Source of the DNA: Bradyrhizobium sp. 200
GTDB taxonomy: Bacteria > Pseudomonadota > Alphaproteobacteria > Rhizobiales > Xanthobacteraceae
NCBI RefSeq assembly: GCF_023100945.1
Contig: NZ_CP064689.1
Span: forward strand, 7,794,001-7,858,000
DNA: 64,000 nt
Direction: 5' to 3'
Shown here in pieces: positions 41,751 through 50,798 of the stretch. The notes under the pieces are model-generated. The model searched no databases. It was not told the DNA's origin and saw only the letters and a list, made by a program, of their open reading frames with translations. Numbering within the stretch: position 1 is the first letter of the stretch; the number at the start of each line of letters is the position of its first letter. The position numbers and the translations under genes are program-made.

Positions 41751-42668
41751 GTGCTATCGCTGCTCGAAACCGACTTCCCAACGAACGCGGGATTTGTGCG
41801 CGCTAAATGGGCGCCATTGTTGCTGCGGCCTATCCTCGGCTCACCTGAGCAACTCGTGATTGGTGTGGCAGCCGTGAACGAAGGTGGCTTTCATCTCGAA
41901 AGGGCAAATAGCTTCGCGCGCTTGACCTGTCTGTTTTCCGGAGAAGCCAACTCGGCCATCCTTGCAGCGCAAGCGGCGCTGGATGCTTTCGAGATCGATC
42001 TTTCGAGCCGAGCTTTGAATGCATTAGCCGAATATCAACCGATCTTCTCGGGAGTTGCCCTTGGCGAGATCGGTGACGCAGAGGGGCAGTCGCTCAAAAG
42101 CATTGCCTCCTCTTGGATGGCTTCTCTATCATCACTCTATTCCGCGACTGCTGAGATTGCATTAGTGAGTGACGCGCTTGTTCTTGCCGATGCCCCCGAA
42201 ATTGCGAGGCCGCGCGATCGACTTCCGGCGTTGGTCTTGGATTATGTGAAAAGCAAACGAGCCGGCTTGGATAGATTTTTCAGCGAAGAAATCCGGGAGC
42301 AACATGCAAGGCGACGGGCTAACGCCTCGGCAGTGTACATTGATTTTGCTGGCTCGAGGGTTGTGGCTAACTTTGGTACCTTGTCAGCAACTCATCACGT
42401 TGCTTCGGTGGACCGGATAAAGCGGCGTCTTTGGGACCTCAAGGTTGACCGTGACAACGAGAAGGGTGGCTTAGCAAAGCGCGATCATGAAATGATTGTT
42501 CAGCACCCGTCGAAGACAGACCCGCAGTTTTCCGAAAGGCAACTCGACCGAATGGAAGAAGCCCTCGCTGCGCTTGAGCAACAGGCGGATCAGGAGGAAA
42601 TAAGATTTCGGCCGATGAACACCATCAACCAGATTGGCGATCATCTGCTTGCCAAGGAAGCTGCTTGA
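41751..42668 (+). CDS. Partner of the HipA-like kinase, unknown family
   Basis: A 305-residue protein from GTG 41751. The first 120 residues (FVRAKWAPLLLRPILGSPEQ; VIGVAAVNEGGFHLERANSF) recall the small DUF3037-type partners sometimes paired with HipA-like kinases, but this one is longer. The C-terminus has IKRRLWDLKVDRDNEKGGLA and a charged helix. No helix-turn-helix is evident. The two-base spacing implies an operon with the kinase. Confidence 0.55.
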   Translation: MLSLLETDFPTNAGFVRAKWAPLLLRPILGSPEQLVIGVAAVNEGGFHLERANSFARLTCLFSGEANSAILAAQAALDAFEIDLSSRALNALAEYQPIFSGVALGEIGDAEGQSLKSIASSWMASLSSLYSATAEIALVSDALVLADAPEIARPRDRLPALVLDYVKSKRAGLDRFFSEEIREQHARRRANASAVYIDFAGSRVVANFGTLSATHHVASVDRIKRRLWDLKVDRDNEKGGLAKRDHEMIVQHPSKTDPQFSERQLDRMEEALAALEQQADQEEIRFRPMNTINQIGDHLLAKEAA

Positions 42669-42694
42669 GCAAAGAGGCTCTGCCGCGAGTGTCG

Positions 42695-43096
42695 CTATGC
42701 TGGCAGCACACCCGCATGGAGAACGTGGCATAGAGCAGTGACAAGCTTCGATGTCACGAACGGCTTTTGCAGCAGAATGCTGTTGGGAACGCCCTGCACG
42801 GGCCATTCGCTCGCGGCTGCTGCCGTCGTGTAGATAATCGGAAATGCTGGATCGATCGTCCTGGCCTGTCTTGCAAGAGCCCATCCGTCGATGGCCCCGC
42901 CGAGCCGGATGTCAGTCACCAGCGCCGGGTGCGATCCGTTCGCGAGCAGCGTTATCGCTTCCTCGCCGGAGGCGGTCAGCTTGAAATAGGCGCCCGTGCC
43001 ACACGAAAGCTCGTGCACGTTCGACGGCGGTGGCTCGTGCTCGACGATGAGGATGATCGGCGTTCCGGGCACAATTCTCTCCCATGCGGAAGGCAT
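42695..43096 (-). CDS. Stand-alone response-regulator receiver protein
   Basis: A 133-residue receiver domain: PIILIVEHEPPPSNVHELSC (acidic pair changed to E-H-E), ALVTDIRLGGAIDGWALARQ (phospho-Asp), IIYTTAAAAS and ILLQKPFVTSKLVTAL (Lys). There is no output domain and no kinase beside it. ATG 43096 begins the domain; an upstream frame adds unrelated sequence. Single receivers of this form are common in Bradyrhizobium. Confidence 0.75.
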   Translation of the reverse strand: MPSAWERIVPGTPIILIVEHEPPPSNVHELSCGTGAYFKLTASGEEAITLLANGSHPALVTDIRLGGAIDGWALARQARTIDPAFPIIYTTAAAASEWPVQGVPNSILLQKPFVTSKLVTALCHVLHAGVLPA

Positions 43097-43249
43097 CGAT
43101 TTCCGCAAGGCAACGCAGTTGCCGCGTGAATGTTCAAAGGGAGCGAGGGTGCGCCTCAAACGCGAAATGAGTGTCTTATCCGCCGCAGCATCGACATAGC
43201 GGCGTCGGTATGATTAAGAAGCTCGAGACGAGCTTGATCGGATCACCGG

Positions 43250-43510
43250 ATGAACATGCAGCAGTCAATTCGACGTGCCGTAGCCTTTGTTGGAAGGTTC
43301 AATAAGACGCGGCCCATGGAACTTCGCTGGTCGATTGGGGGAGCTATCGTCTGCGCCGCCGCTGGCGCACTTATCGGCGGCGTCGGAATAGCAGCAGGCG
43401 GCGCCGCTATCGGAGTTTCAGTGTTGGGTGTCCTGGCCACCTTAGCCTTGCTCGGCGCAATCATTGGCAGCCGGATCGGCGTCGAGATCGACAAGCGCGA
43501 CATCCAATGA
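43250..43510 (+). CDS. Small Gly-rich membrane protein
   Basis: An 86-residue protein with two Gly-rich hydrophobic stretches (SIGGAIVCAAAGALIGGVGI; VSVLGVLATLALLGAIIGSR) and charged ends. The glycine-zipper pattern is typical of small membrane proteins. No family is identified. Confidence 0.5.
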   Translation: MNMQQSIRRAVAFVGRFNKTRPMELRWSIGGAIVCAAAGALIGGVGIAAGGAAIGVSVLGVLATLALLGAIIGSRIGVEIDKRDIQ

Positions 43511-43674
43511 AAGAGGCCGCCAACTGAGGCGGCCCTTTGCCCTTTATTTTGTCTCCATCTTCACGCACGAATTGTCGGCGCAACGGAAGACGTCACCGTT
43601 TGAAGAATTCAATTTCAGACGACCTCGCTAGGCTTGACGTCTTTCATATTCCAAGGCCCCCAACCTGTTCCTTG

Positions 43675-43980
43675 AGCGCTCTGGCTCATAACGGGCTGCG
43701 CATGGCCCAAGTAAATGGCTGCCGCGATGAGAAAGGCGGCATGCGGCGCGGTGCCGAGGCCGGCTTTACGACGCGTGAGTTGATGGCGAAGTCGGGCCAC
43801 AAGTCGCTTGCCGAGGTCCAGAGGTATACTGAGGCCGCGAGCAAGAAGAAGCTTGCGGACAGCGGCGCGGCGAAGATGCGCGAGGCCGCCGCGAAGGCCC
43901 CGAAGCGGATCACCGATCAAAGCGCGAACGCGACTTACACAAACATTGACGTCCGCTTACACAAACACGGCTCTAAGTGA
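43675..43980 (+). pseudogene. Tyrosine integrase, C-terminal remnant
   Basis: Plus-strand sequence contains AHNGLRMAQ (damaged H-x-L-R box), AGFTTRELMAKSGHKSLAEV and QRYTEAASKKKLADSG with the nucleophilic Tyr. This is the last 100 residues of a phage-type integrase. The N-terminal and central parts, including the first Arg, are missing. It ends about 30 bp from a degenerate tRNA-Glu 3' part, the usual place for an integrase next to its attachment site. Confidence 0.72.
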
Positions 43981-44008
43981 TTGAAGTTATTGGAGGCGGA
44001 TCATGAAA

Positions 44009-44078
44009 TGGCGCTCCCCAGGGGAATCGAACCCCTGTTTCAGCCTTGAGAGGGCAATCACGCTGACGAGATCCGCAC
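44009..44078 (-). other. Degenerate tRNA-Glu(CTC) 3' part, probable attachment-site remnant
   Basis: The minus strand ends ACAGGGGTTCGATTCCCC then TGGGGAGCGCCA, a good T-arm and CCA acceptor. An anticodon loop CTCTCAA (anticodon CTC) precedes it. The anticodon stem has a mismatch, the D-arm is not recognisable, and the 5' acceptor strand does not pair. It therefore looks like a partial tRNA left by integration rather than a working gene. Confidence 0.6.
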
Positions 44079-44125
44079 CAAATTTGCCGCCTGCTCACCG
44101 TTTGGTCTGCACGACGAACAACGCC

Positions 44126-44914
44126 CTATAGTACGCGCCCCAGACCGTCGGCGTGGCGCCGCAGTACTGGCACAAAGCCCTTGATCATCTGCTGAATGGT
44201 GATCCGCGGCGATGACGCACTCGCGCTCATCGCCGCGATCACCGATCCCCGCGAGTCCACCACCGGCACCGCGATCGATCGCAATCCGATTTCCAACTCT
44301 TCATCCGTGACCGCGTAGCCAAGACGTTTCGCCTTTTGCACGGCATCGCGAATGGACGATGCCTTAATGAGGCTGTGTTTGGTCCTTGCCACGAAGCTGG
44401 TGCGGCCGAGATAAGCCGCGATCTGCTCGTCGCTCCAGGCGGAGAGCAAAACCCGCCCCGTTGCCGAGCAATACAGGTCGATGCGAGTGCCCAGCGCGAT
44501 GCCGGTCGTCACCAATCGTTCGGCCTCGGCGCGGGCCACGAAAAGGGCGGCACCCCGGTCCAACATCGCGAGCGAAATTGACTCATGGAGCTCGTTGCGC
44601 GCGGCTTCGAGGAATGGTTGCGCGACGACGGGAAGAGATCGCGTCTGCGAATAGGCGTTACCAAGTGCAAGCAGGCGCGGCTGTGGCCGGAAATACTTGC
44701 CGTCGAACTCGAGATAACCGAGTTCGACCAGAGTGAGTAGGCACCGCCGCGCGGAGGCGCGTGACGTGCCGGCCGACATCGCGGCGTCGGAAACCGTCAT
44801 GCGGGTCCGATCGGGCGAGAACGCCTCAATGATCGCGAGACCTTTGGCGAGGCCACCCATGCCTTCCGGCAGTCGTTGGGTTCCCTGTACGGATTTCGAC
44901 GTCTTACCGGTCAT
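44126..44914 (-). CDS. tphR: IclR-family regulator, TphR-like
   Basis: A 262-residue IclR protein. The winged helix is MGGLAKGLAIIEAFSPDRTR, VSDAAMSAGTSRASARRCLL; the effector domain includes YCSATGRVLLSAWSDEQIAA and VTDEELEIGLRSIAVPVVDS. It diverges from the Rieske oxygenase gene. In Comamonas, TphR of the same family activates the tph operon with terephthalate. ATG 44914 is preferred over upstream starts, which would cross the operator-like palindrome. Confidence 0.8.
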   Translation of the reverse strand: MTGKTSKSVQGTQRLPEGMGGLAKGLAIIEAFSPDRTRMTVSDAAMSAGTSRASARRCLLTLVELGYLEFDGKYFRPQPRLLALGNAYSQTRSLPVVAQPFLEAARNELHESISLAMLDRGAALFVARAEAERLVTTGIALGTRIDLYCSATGRVLLSAWSDEQIAAYLGRTSFVARTKHSLIKASSIRDAVQKAKRLGYAVTDEELEIGLRSIAVPVVDSRGSVIAAMSASASSPRITIQQMIKGFVPVLRRHADGLGRVL

Positions 44915-44955
44915 ATTGACAATCGCCTTTTTCAGGGTGATCTTGACTTGGACAC

Positions 44956-44974
44956 TTGTTCGATAATCGAACAA
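44956..44974. promoter_or_regulatory. Perfect palindrome in the tphR-tphA2 intergenic region
   Basis: TTGTTCGATAATCGAACAA has 9-bp arms around a single A, midway between the divergent tphR and tphA2 genes. IclR regulators bind such dyads. It is the likely TphR operator. Confidence 0.65.
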
Positions 44975-45012
44975 AACCGACGAGCCGTCAAATTCGCGCC
45001 AGGAAGGCATCC

Positions 45013-46269
45013 ATGCTGGATCAGATCATCCACAGCAAAAGCGAACCCGGACATATCTGGCCGAGCGAAAGCCTGACCCGTGTGCCCTACTGGATTTTCC
45101 AGGACCGGGACACCTACGTGGCGGAGCAGAAGCTCATCTTCCAGGGTCCGTCGTGGAATTACCTGTGTCTCTCGGTCGAACTGAAGAACACCGGCGACTT
45201 CATCACGACGTTTGTCGGCGACACCTCGGTGATCGTTGCCCGGGATTCAGACGGCGAGCTGTACGCATTCGAGAACCGCTGCGCGCATCGCGGCGCCCTG
45301 ATCGCGCTGGAGCAGCGCGGCAACACCAAGGATTTCAGTTGCGTCTATCACGCCTGGACCTACGACCGGCAAGGCAACCTCAGGGGCGTCGCGTTCAAGG
45401 ACGGCATCAAAGGCAAGGGCGGGATGCCCGCCTCGTTCTGCATGGAGGAACATAATCCGCGCAAGCTCCGTCTCGCCGAAGCATTCGGAATCGTGTTCGG
45501 AAGCTTTTCCAACGACGTTCCGCCGCTCGAAGAGCATTTAGGCGAAGAGATTTATTCGCGGATAGGCCGGGTCATGAACGGCCGCACGCCGGTGGTGCTC
45601 GGCCGCTTTACGCAGGCGCTTCCGAACAACTGGAAACTGTACATGGAGAACGTCAAGGACTCCTATCACGCCAGCATCCTGCACCTGTTCTTCACCACGT
45701 TCGAGCTCAACCGCCTGTCGCAGACCGGCGGCATCATCGTCGATCCCTCCGGCGGCCACCACATCAGCTTCTCGGCAATCGAGCCCGACGCCGCAAAGGA
45801 CAATGAATACGCCGAGCAGGACATCCGCTCGGACAGTGAATTCAAGCTGGCCGATCCTTCCCTGCTGCAGAGCTTCAAGGAATTTCCCGACAACGTGACG
45901 CTGCAGATCCTGTCGGTGTTTCCGACATTCGTCTTGCAGCAGATCCAGAACGCGATTGCCGTGCGCCAGGTCGTGCCGCGCGGAACCGGGCGAACCGACC
46001 TACACTGGACGCTACTCGGCTTCGCCGAAGATACGCCGGAGCAACGCCTCGTGCGCCTCAAGCAAGCCAACCTCGTTGGCCCGGCCGGGTACATTTCGAT
46101 GGAAGACGGCTGCGTCGGCGGCTTCGTGCAGCGCGGCATCGCCGGCGCCAGCGGCGAGCAAGCGGTCATCGAGATGGGCGGTGCGGACACCGACAGCAGC
46201 GAAAGCCGCGTCACCGAGGCGTCGGTACGAGGGTTCTGGAAAGCCTATCGCGCCCGGATGGGTATGTAG
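45013..46269 (+). CDS. tphA2: Rieske dioxygenase alpha subunit (terephthalate-type)
   Basis: A 418-residue ring-hydroxylating oxygenase. The Rieske centre is [15 protein letters not shown] with a second half [11 protein letters not shown] (C-x-H, C-x-x-H). The mononuclear iron site is [17 protein letters not shown] (D-x2-H-x4-H). The size fits TphA2 of terephthalate 1,2-dioxygenase. ATG 45013 has an AGGAAGG site six bases upstream. The order (regulator, A2, A3, B, A1, C) is nearly that of Comamonas tph. Another benzoate-like substrate is possible. Confidence 0.8.
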   Translation: MLDQIIHSKSEPGHIWPSESLTRVPYWIFQDRDTYVAEQKLIFQGPSWNYLCLSVELKNTGDFITTFVGDTSVIVARDSDGELYAFENRCAHRGALIALEQRGNTKDFSCVYHAWTYDRQGNLRGVAFKDGIKGKGGMPASFCMEEHNPRKLRLAEAFGIVFGSFSNDVPPLEEHLGEEIYSRIGRVMNGRTPVVLGRFTQALPNNWKLYMENVKDSYHASILHLFFTTFELNRLSQTGGIIVDPSGGHHISFSAIEPDAAKDNEYAEQDIRSDSEFKLADPSLLQSFKEFPDNVTLQILSVFPTFVLQQIQNAIAVRQVVPRGTGRTDLHWTLLGFAEDTPEQRLVRLKQANLVGPAGYISMEDGCVGGFVQRGIAGASGEQAVIEMGGADTDSSESRVTEASVRGFWKAYRARMGM

Positions 46270-46279
46270 GAGCCGAAGC

Positions 46280-46750
46280 GTGATTCAAGACGTTGTCAAC
46301 CTGATCAATCATGTGCAAGGCGCCTATGTGCGCTGCATCGACAACGGCCAGCTCGAAGCCTGGCCCGACTTCTTTGAGGAGAATTGCACCTACAAGATCA
46401 CGACGGCGGACAACTACGCACAGGGTTTGGAAGCCGGCGTGATCTTCGCCAATTCGCGGGGCATGCTGCGCGATCGGGTGGCCTCGCTACGTGAAGCCAA
46501 CATCTATGAGCGCCACGTCTACCGGCATTTCCTTGGTCAACCATGGATACTGGCGGAAGACAGCGCGGACGTCAGCAGCGAAACCTCCTTCTTCGTCGCA
46601 CGTATCATGCGCGGCGGCGCGACCGACGTCTATGCCACAGGCCGTTACCTGGATGTCTATCGCCTGAACGGCGGTGCGCCGAAGATTCGCGAGCGGATCG
46701 TCGTCTGTGACAGCTCGCGTTTTGACACGTTGCTGGCGTTACCACTGTGA
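46280..46750 (+). CDS. tphA3: Ring-hydroxylating dioxygenase beta subunit
   Basis: A 156-residue small oxygenase subunit: QGAYVRCIDNGQLEAWPDFF, ENCTYKITTADNYAQGLEAG, YERHVYRHFLGQPWI, and ending in IRERIVVCDSSRFDTLLALP. This SnoaL-like fold forms the structural beta ring. The GTG start at 46280 has an AGGAG site seven bases upstream. Its stop overlaps the next GTG start, so it is coupled to the dehydrogenase gene. Confidence 0.82.
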   Translation: MIQDVVNLINHVQGAYVRCIDNGQLEAWPDFFEENCTYKITTADNYAQGLEAGVIFANSRGMLRDRVASLREANIYERHVYRHFLGQPWILAEDSADVSSETSFFVARIMRGGATDVYATGRYLDVYRLNGGAPKIRERIVVCDSSRFDTLLALPL

Positions 46751-47746
46751 GCAGCGGCAAGACGATAGCGCTGACGATCGGCGATCCGAACGGAATCGGC
46801 CCCGAAATCGCGCTGAAAGCGGCGGTCGAAATGGCCGGCAGGGACGATATCCGGGTGATCCTGATCGGGGACGAGCATGTGATCCGACACTATGGTGAAC
46901 GCCACGCCGGCGGTACGCATCTTCAGCAAGCCGGGACCTCATCGCTCGCGGTGACCGGCGGTATCTTGTTTCATGCGGTTGATGCATTGCCGTCCGCCAG
47001 TTTCCGGCCGGGACATATCGACGCCGCGGCCGGCCGCGCAACGGTCGCCTATCTGGAAGCCGCCGTCGGCCTGGTTCGCGGTGGCGCTGCCGACGCGATC
47101 GTCGGATGCCCGCATAACGAGATGGCGGTCAACGCCGCCGGCATACCGTTTTCGGGATATCCCGGCCTGATCGCGGGACTAACTCGTACGCCTGAGGATA
47201 AGGTGTTCATGATGCTGGTTGGCGGCGGCCTACGTATTCTTCACGCCACGCTGCATGAGCGCATCCATCCGCCTGACCCCCGGTCTGATCGAAGAGGCGG
47301 GCATGGCATGTGCCGCCACCTTGCAACGTCTTGGCATCGCAAATCCGCGAATCGGCATTTTTGGCATCAACCCGCATGCAGGCGAGAATGGCTTGTTCGG
47401 CGACGACGATGATCGCATCACAGCGCCGGCCGTCGATCGGTTGCGCAAGGCCGGCATCCTGGCCGAGGGACCCGTCGGCGCCGATATCATACTCGGCCGC
47501 AAGGATATCGACGGGTTTGTCGCGATCTATCACGACCAGGGCCATATTCCGGTCAAGCTGCTCGCCGGCCGCAACGCATCGGCTCTATCGGTCGGCGCCG
47601 GCGTGCTGTTCTCAAGCGTCGGCCATGGCAGTGCGTTCGATATTGCCGGGCAGGATAAGGCCGATCCATCGGCCGTGCTGCGCACCCTTCGGCTGATCGG
47701 CAACATTCCGGCGGCGCCAAAGCTCGCTTCGGAAAGCGCGGCATGA
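46747..47746 (+). pseudogene. tphB: PdxA-family diol dehydrogenase (TphB-like), frame broken
   Basis: From GTG 46747 the frame reads TIALTGDPNGIGPEI-like sequence (TIGDPNGIGPEIALKAAV), GCPHNEMAVNAAGI and ILHATLHERI. At about 47260-47272 the frame is lost, and the next frame continues LTPGLIEEAGMACAATL to YHDQGHIPVKLLAG and GHGSAFDIAG. The metal-binding His residues are present over the two frames. TphB, a PdxA relative, rearomatises the cis-diol to protocatechuate. The spacing suggests a small out-of-frame deletion. A sequencing error cannot be excluded. Confidence 0.78.
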
Positions 47747-48774
47747 CGTTCACCGTCCACGTCGCCGGGAGCGAATTGTCATTTCCATGCGAACCGCGCG
47801 AGTTCGTGCTCGATGCCGCCGAGCGGGCCGGCTATTCGATGCCCTCGTCCTGCCGCAAGGGCGTCTGCAACACCTGCGAGACCGCGCTGCTTTCCGGCGA
47901 GGTCGAGCAGCGCGGCAAGGGCCGGCGAACGGCGCGAGACGGCTCGGCATTGGTATGCCGTGCTCAGCCGCGTGCCGACCTGACCATCCGCCCAAAGCGG
48001 TTTGAACGGATCGATATCTTTCGCCGCAAGACCATCACGGCGACCGTGTACAGGCTCGTTCGGCCTGCGCCTGACGTGACCATCCTGATGTTGCGCTTTC
48101 CGATCGGCCTGCGTGCGCCGTTCAAGGCCGGTCAGTATCTGCAGGTTGTCATGGAGGACGGCGATCGCCGGAATTTCTCGATGGCGAATGCGGCGCGCCA
48201 CAATGACGGCGCGGAATTGCATATCCGGCACGTTCCGAACGGAAAGTTCTCGGAGAAAATACTTTCCGGATTGGCGGTCGGTGACCGGTTGCAGGTCGAA
48301 ATCCCTCATGGCGACTTCCATCTGCGCGTGTCGCCGCGGCCCGTCATCCTGCTCGCCAGCGGCACCGGATTCGCGCCGATCAAGTCGATCGTCGAGACGG
48401 CGATCCGCGCAGGCAATGAACGCCCAATGCACCTCTATTGGGGCGCGCGCACGCGCGAAGATATTTATCTGTTCGATCTTGCCGCCAACTGGCAGCGGCG
48501 GCTGCACTGGTTCTCGTTCACGCCGGTTCTTTCAGACGCGGCAGCGTCATGGCCGGGCCGCACCGGACTCGTCCACAATACAGTCCGCGAAGACCATAGG
48601 GATTTGTCGGGGGTGCAGGTCTATGCCTGCGGCAATCCAAAGATGGTTGACGCTGCGCAGCGCGACTTTACGGCAGATCAAGGCTTGCCCGAAGCCGAGT
48701 TTTTTGCTGATGCCTTCGTTGATTCGGGACCATCGGCTTCATACGATCCTCAACCGGTATCGATCCAATCATGA
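47743..48774 (+). CDS. tphA1: Ferredoxin:NAD(P)H reductase component of the dioxygenase
   Basis: A 343-residue electron-transfer protein: N-terminal plant-type 2Fe-2S domain (SSCRKGVCNTCETALLSGEV and ALVCRAQP), then an FAD domain (FKAGQYLQV, RRNFSMANAARHNDGAELHI) and an NAD(P) domain (VILLASGTGFAPIKSIVETA; VYACGNPKMVDAAQRDF). It matches TphA1. Its start overlaps the tphB stop and its stop overlaps tphC, both in ATGA form. It feeds electrons to the TphA2A3 oxygenase. Confidence 0.85.
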   Translation: MTFTVHVAGSELSFPCEPREFVLDAAERAGYSMPSSCRKGVCNTCETALLSGEVEQRGKGRRTARDGSALVCRAQPRADLTIRPKRFERIDIFRRKTITATVYRLVRPAPDVTILMLRFPIGLRAPFKAGQYLQVVMEDGDRRNFSMANAARHNDGAELHIRHVPNGKFSEKILSGLAVGDRLQVEIPHGDFHLRVSPRPVILLASGTGFAPIKSIVETAIRAGNERPMHLYWGARTREDIYLFDLAANWQRRLHWFSFTPVLSDAAASWPGRTGLVHNTVREDHRDLSGVQVYACGNPKMVDAAQRDFTADQGLPEAEFFADAFVDSGPSASYDPQPVSIQS

Positions 48775-49757
48775 GAACAGCAACGTCGCTCTTTTTCTCG
48801 GTCGCCATCACAGCAATTCCACTGCTATGCGCCATCGATGGCCGCGCTGACGACGCCGCGAATTATCCCTCGCAAACCATCAAGATCATCGTGCCATTTC
48901 CGGCCGGAGGCACCGCCGATATCCTGCCGAGATTTGTGGCCGAGAGGCTCCGTCAGAAATGGAATCAACCTGTCATCATCGAGAATCGATCGGGCGCCGG
49001 CGGCAATATCGGCGCCGAGGCGGTCGCAAGCAGTGTCGCGGATGGCTATACGCTGCTGGCAAGTCCTCCCGGTCCGATCGCGATCAACGAGAACCTCTAC
49101 AAGAAGCTATCATACCGGCCCGCAGATCTGATGCCGATCATTGTGCTCGGAACGGCGCCGAACGTGCTCGACGTGCGGCCGAACTTCCCGGCAAGGACCG
49201 TGCAAGAACTGATCGCCTATGCCAAGGCAAATCCGGGCAAGGTTACATTTGCCTCTCAAGGCAATGGATCAACGTCTCATCTGACAAGCATTCTGTTTCA
49301 GAAGCTTACGGGCACCCAGATGGTGCACATCCCTTATCGCGGGACGGCGCCTGCCCTGCAGGACATCATGGGCGAAACCGTCGATCTGTTCTTTGACAAT
49401 CTCGGCTCATCAATGAACCTGCACCAGAGCGGAAAGCTTCGCATACTCGGCGTCTGCGGCGCCGAGCGCTCGTCTTCGCTGCCCGACATTCCGACGGTCC
49501 GCGAAGACGGCGTGACCGAATTTTCTTCTGTGACCTGGTTTGCGTTGGTGGCACCCGGCAAGACTCCACCAGCCATACTTGCAAAACTCAATTTTGCCAT
49601 AACCGAAATTTTGAAAGAGCCCGATATCCAGGACCAATTTGCGAAGCTCGGGGTCACCCCCGCCCCCATGGACATTCCCGCAACAGCCCGGTTCATCGAT
49701 GCCGAACGCGCGAGATGGGGCGGAATCATCAAATCCGCCGATATCACGCTCGAGTAA
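48771..49757 (+). CDS. tphC: Tripartite tricarboxylate transporter binding protein (TphC-like)
   Basis: A 328-residue periplasmic binding protein with a signal peptide (SLFFSVAITAIPLLCAIDGRA) and Bug-family motifs: YPSQTIKIIVPFPAGGTADI, VIIENRSGAGGNIGAEAVA, VTFASQGNGSTSHLTSILFQ, HIPYRGTAPALQDIMGETVD. TphC binds terephthalate for uptake by a TTT permease; no permease gene is in the window. It is the last gene of the operon, coupled to tphA1. Confidence 0.85.
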   Translation: MRTATSLFFSVAITAIPLLCAIDGRADDAANYPSQTIKIIVPFPAGGTADILPRFVAERLRQKWNQPVIIENRSGAGGNIGAEAVASSVADGYTLLASPPGPIAINENLYKKLSYRPADLMPIIVLGTAPNVLDVRPNFPARTVQELIAYAKANPGKVTFASQGNGSTSHLTSILFQKLTGTQMVHIPYRGTAPALQDIMGETVDLFFDNLGSSMNLHQSGKLRILGVCGAERSSSLPDIPTVREDGVTEFSSVTWFALVAPGKTPPAILAKLNFAITEILKEPDIQDQFAKLGVTPAPMDIPATARFIDAERARWGGIIKSADITLE

Positions 49758-50338
49758 GGCAGCAATGAGGGTCGTCGCTGGGACCGTCAGCATCATGTTG
49801 CTAGCGGCGGGTTGACCCACATAGTCGTGCAACGACCGAACTCGGCCTACTTTGATCGGGACGAAATTGCGGACCATCGAGGTCTGGCGTCGACGAGAGG
49901 CGGTTCCGCGGCCTGTTCTGGAGAAAACAAAAGGTGACGAAACTGGCCGGCGGCCGTTTGCCGAGTCGGAGACCAAAAGTCTAGTCCGCATTCAGTCGCT
50001 GTATCGGCAATCAATGCCGTCGCGTCCTGCACACTTGCCTTGATTTACGAATGGCAAAGAGGTCCGTCGCAGCTGTATTCCCCGCTGCTATGGAAACTAT
50101 ACTTGCCGGTAATTAGAAAATTTCATCCCGCGCGGCGATCATTGGCTGCCACCGTCGCAGATTTCATCGAGTAACGCCCAGCGCAACCTCAGTCCGAATC
50201 CAACGACTCCGCGCACCGACGAGGACGCGCTATCTCCCCGAATATACCGCATCGGGCAACTTGATCCTGCCGAAGAAACTTCAATGTGTGGGCGTTCGTC
50301 GGCTAACCGCTCGCTCCCAACGCGCTCAAGAGGGATCC
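49758..50338. other. Intergenic region upstream of module copy 1
   Basis: About 580 bp with no credible gene. Its right part contains the 170-bp segment shared with 55051-55220. The promoter of the iorA/iorB-like genes probably lies between 50181 and 50338. Confidence 0.4.
50012..50181 (+). repeat. Shared upstream segment, copy A
   Basis: About 170 bp, roughly 75-80% identical by eye to 55051-55220. Shared blocks include TACGAATGGC, TATTCCCCGCTGCTATGGAA, GCGGCGATCA and GGAGTAACGCCCAG-type ends (GAGTAACGCCCAG here). It lies upstream of the copy 1 genes and is not coding. It is a likely regulatory region. Confidence 0.6.
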
Positions 50339-50794
50339 ATGGCTTTCACGTTAAAGATCAACGGCACCCCCCGTGAGGTCGATGTCGACGGCGACATCCC
50401 GCTGCTGTGGGTGCTGCGCGACGTGCTCGGCATGACCGGGACCAAGTTCGGCTGCGGCCAGGCGCTGTGCGGCGCCTGCACCGTGCATCTTGGCGGCCAG
50501 CCGATCCGCTCGTGCCAGACGCCGGTCGACAGCGTCGGCGACAGTGCGATCACCACGATCGAGGCGATCGGCCGGACGCCGCAGGGCGCGGCCTTGCAGA
50601 AGGCATGGCTGGAGCTGGAGGTGGTGCAGTGCGGCTACTGCCAGTCCGGCCAGATCATGTCGGCGGCGGCGCTGTTGAAGGATACGCCGAAGCCGACGGA
50701 TGACGACATCAACGCGGCCATGTCGGGCAATGTCTGCCGATGCGGCACCTATCACCGCATCCGCGCTGCGATCAAGCACGCTGCAGGAGTTTGA
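50339..50794 (+). CDS. iorA: 2Fe-2S small subunit, isoquinoline 1-oxidoreductase-like (copy 1)
   Basis: A 151-residue two-cluster iron-sulfur subunit: [20 protein letters not shown] (plant-type cluster), [19 protein letters not shown] and [16 protein letters not shown] (second cluster). It is near-identical in layout to the copy at 56769. Such subunits pass electrons from the molybdenum centre. The ATG at 50339 is the conserved [11 protein letters not shown] start, with an AGAGGGA site. The large subunit follows after four bases. Confidence 0.85.
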   Translation: MAFTLKINGTPREVDVDGDIPLLWVLRDVLGMTGTKFGCGQALCGACTVHLGGQPIRSCQTPVDSVGDSAITTIEAIGRTPQGAALQKAWLELEVVQCGYCQSGQIMSAAALLKDTPKPTDDDINAAMSGNVCRCGTYHRIRAAIKHAAGV

Positions 50795-50798
50795 GATC

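Noticed and set aside
44009..44078. Functional tRNA-Glu
   Set aside because: The 5' acceptor strand and D-arm do not fit, and the anticodon stem has a mismatch.
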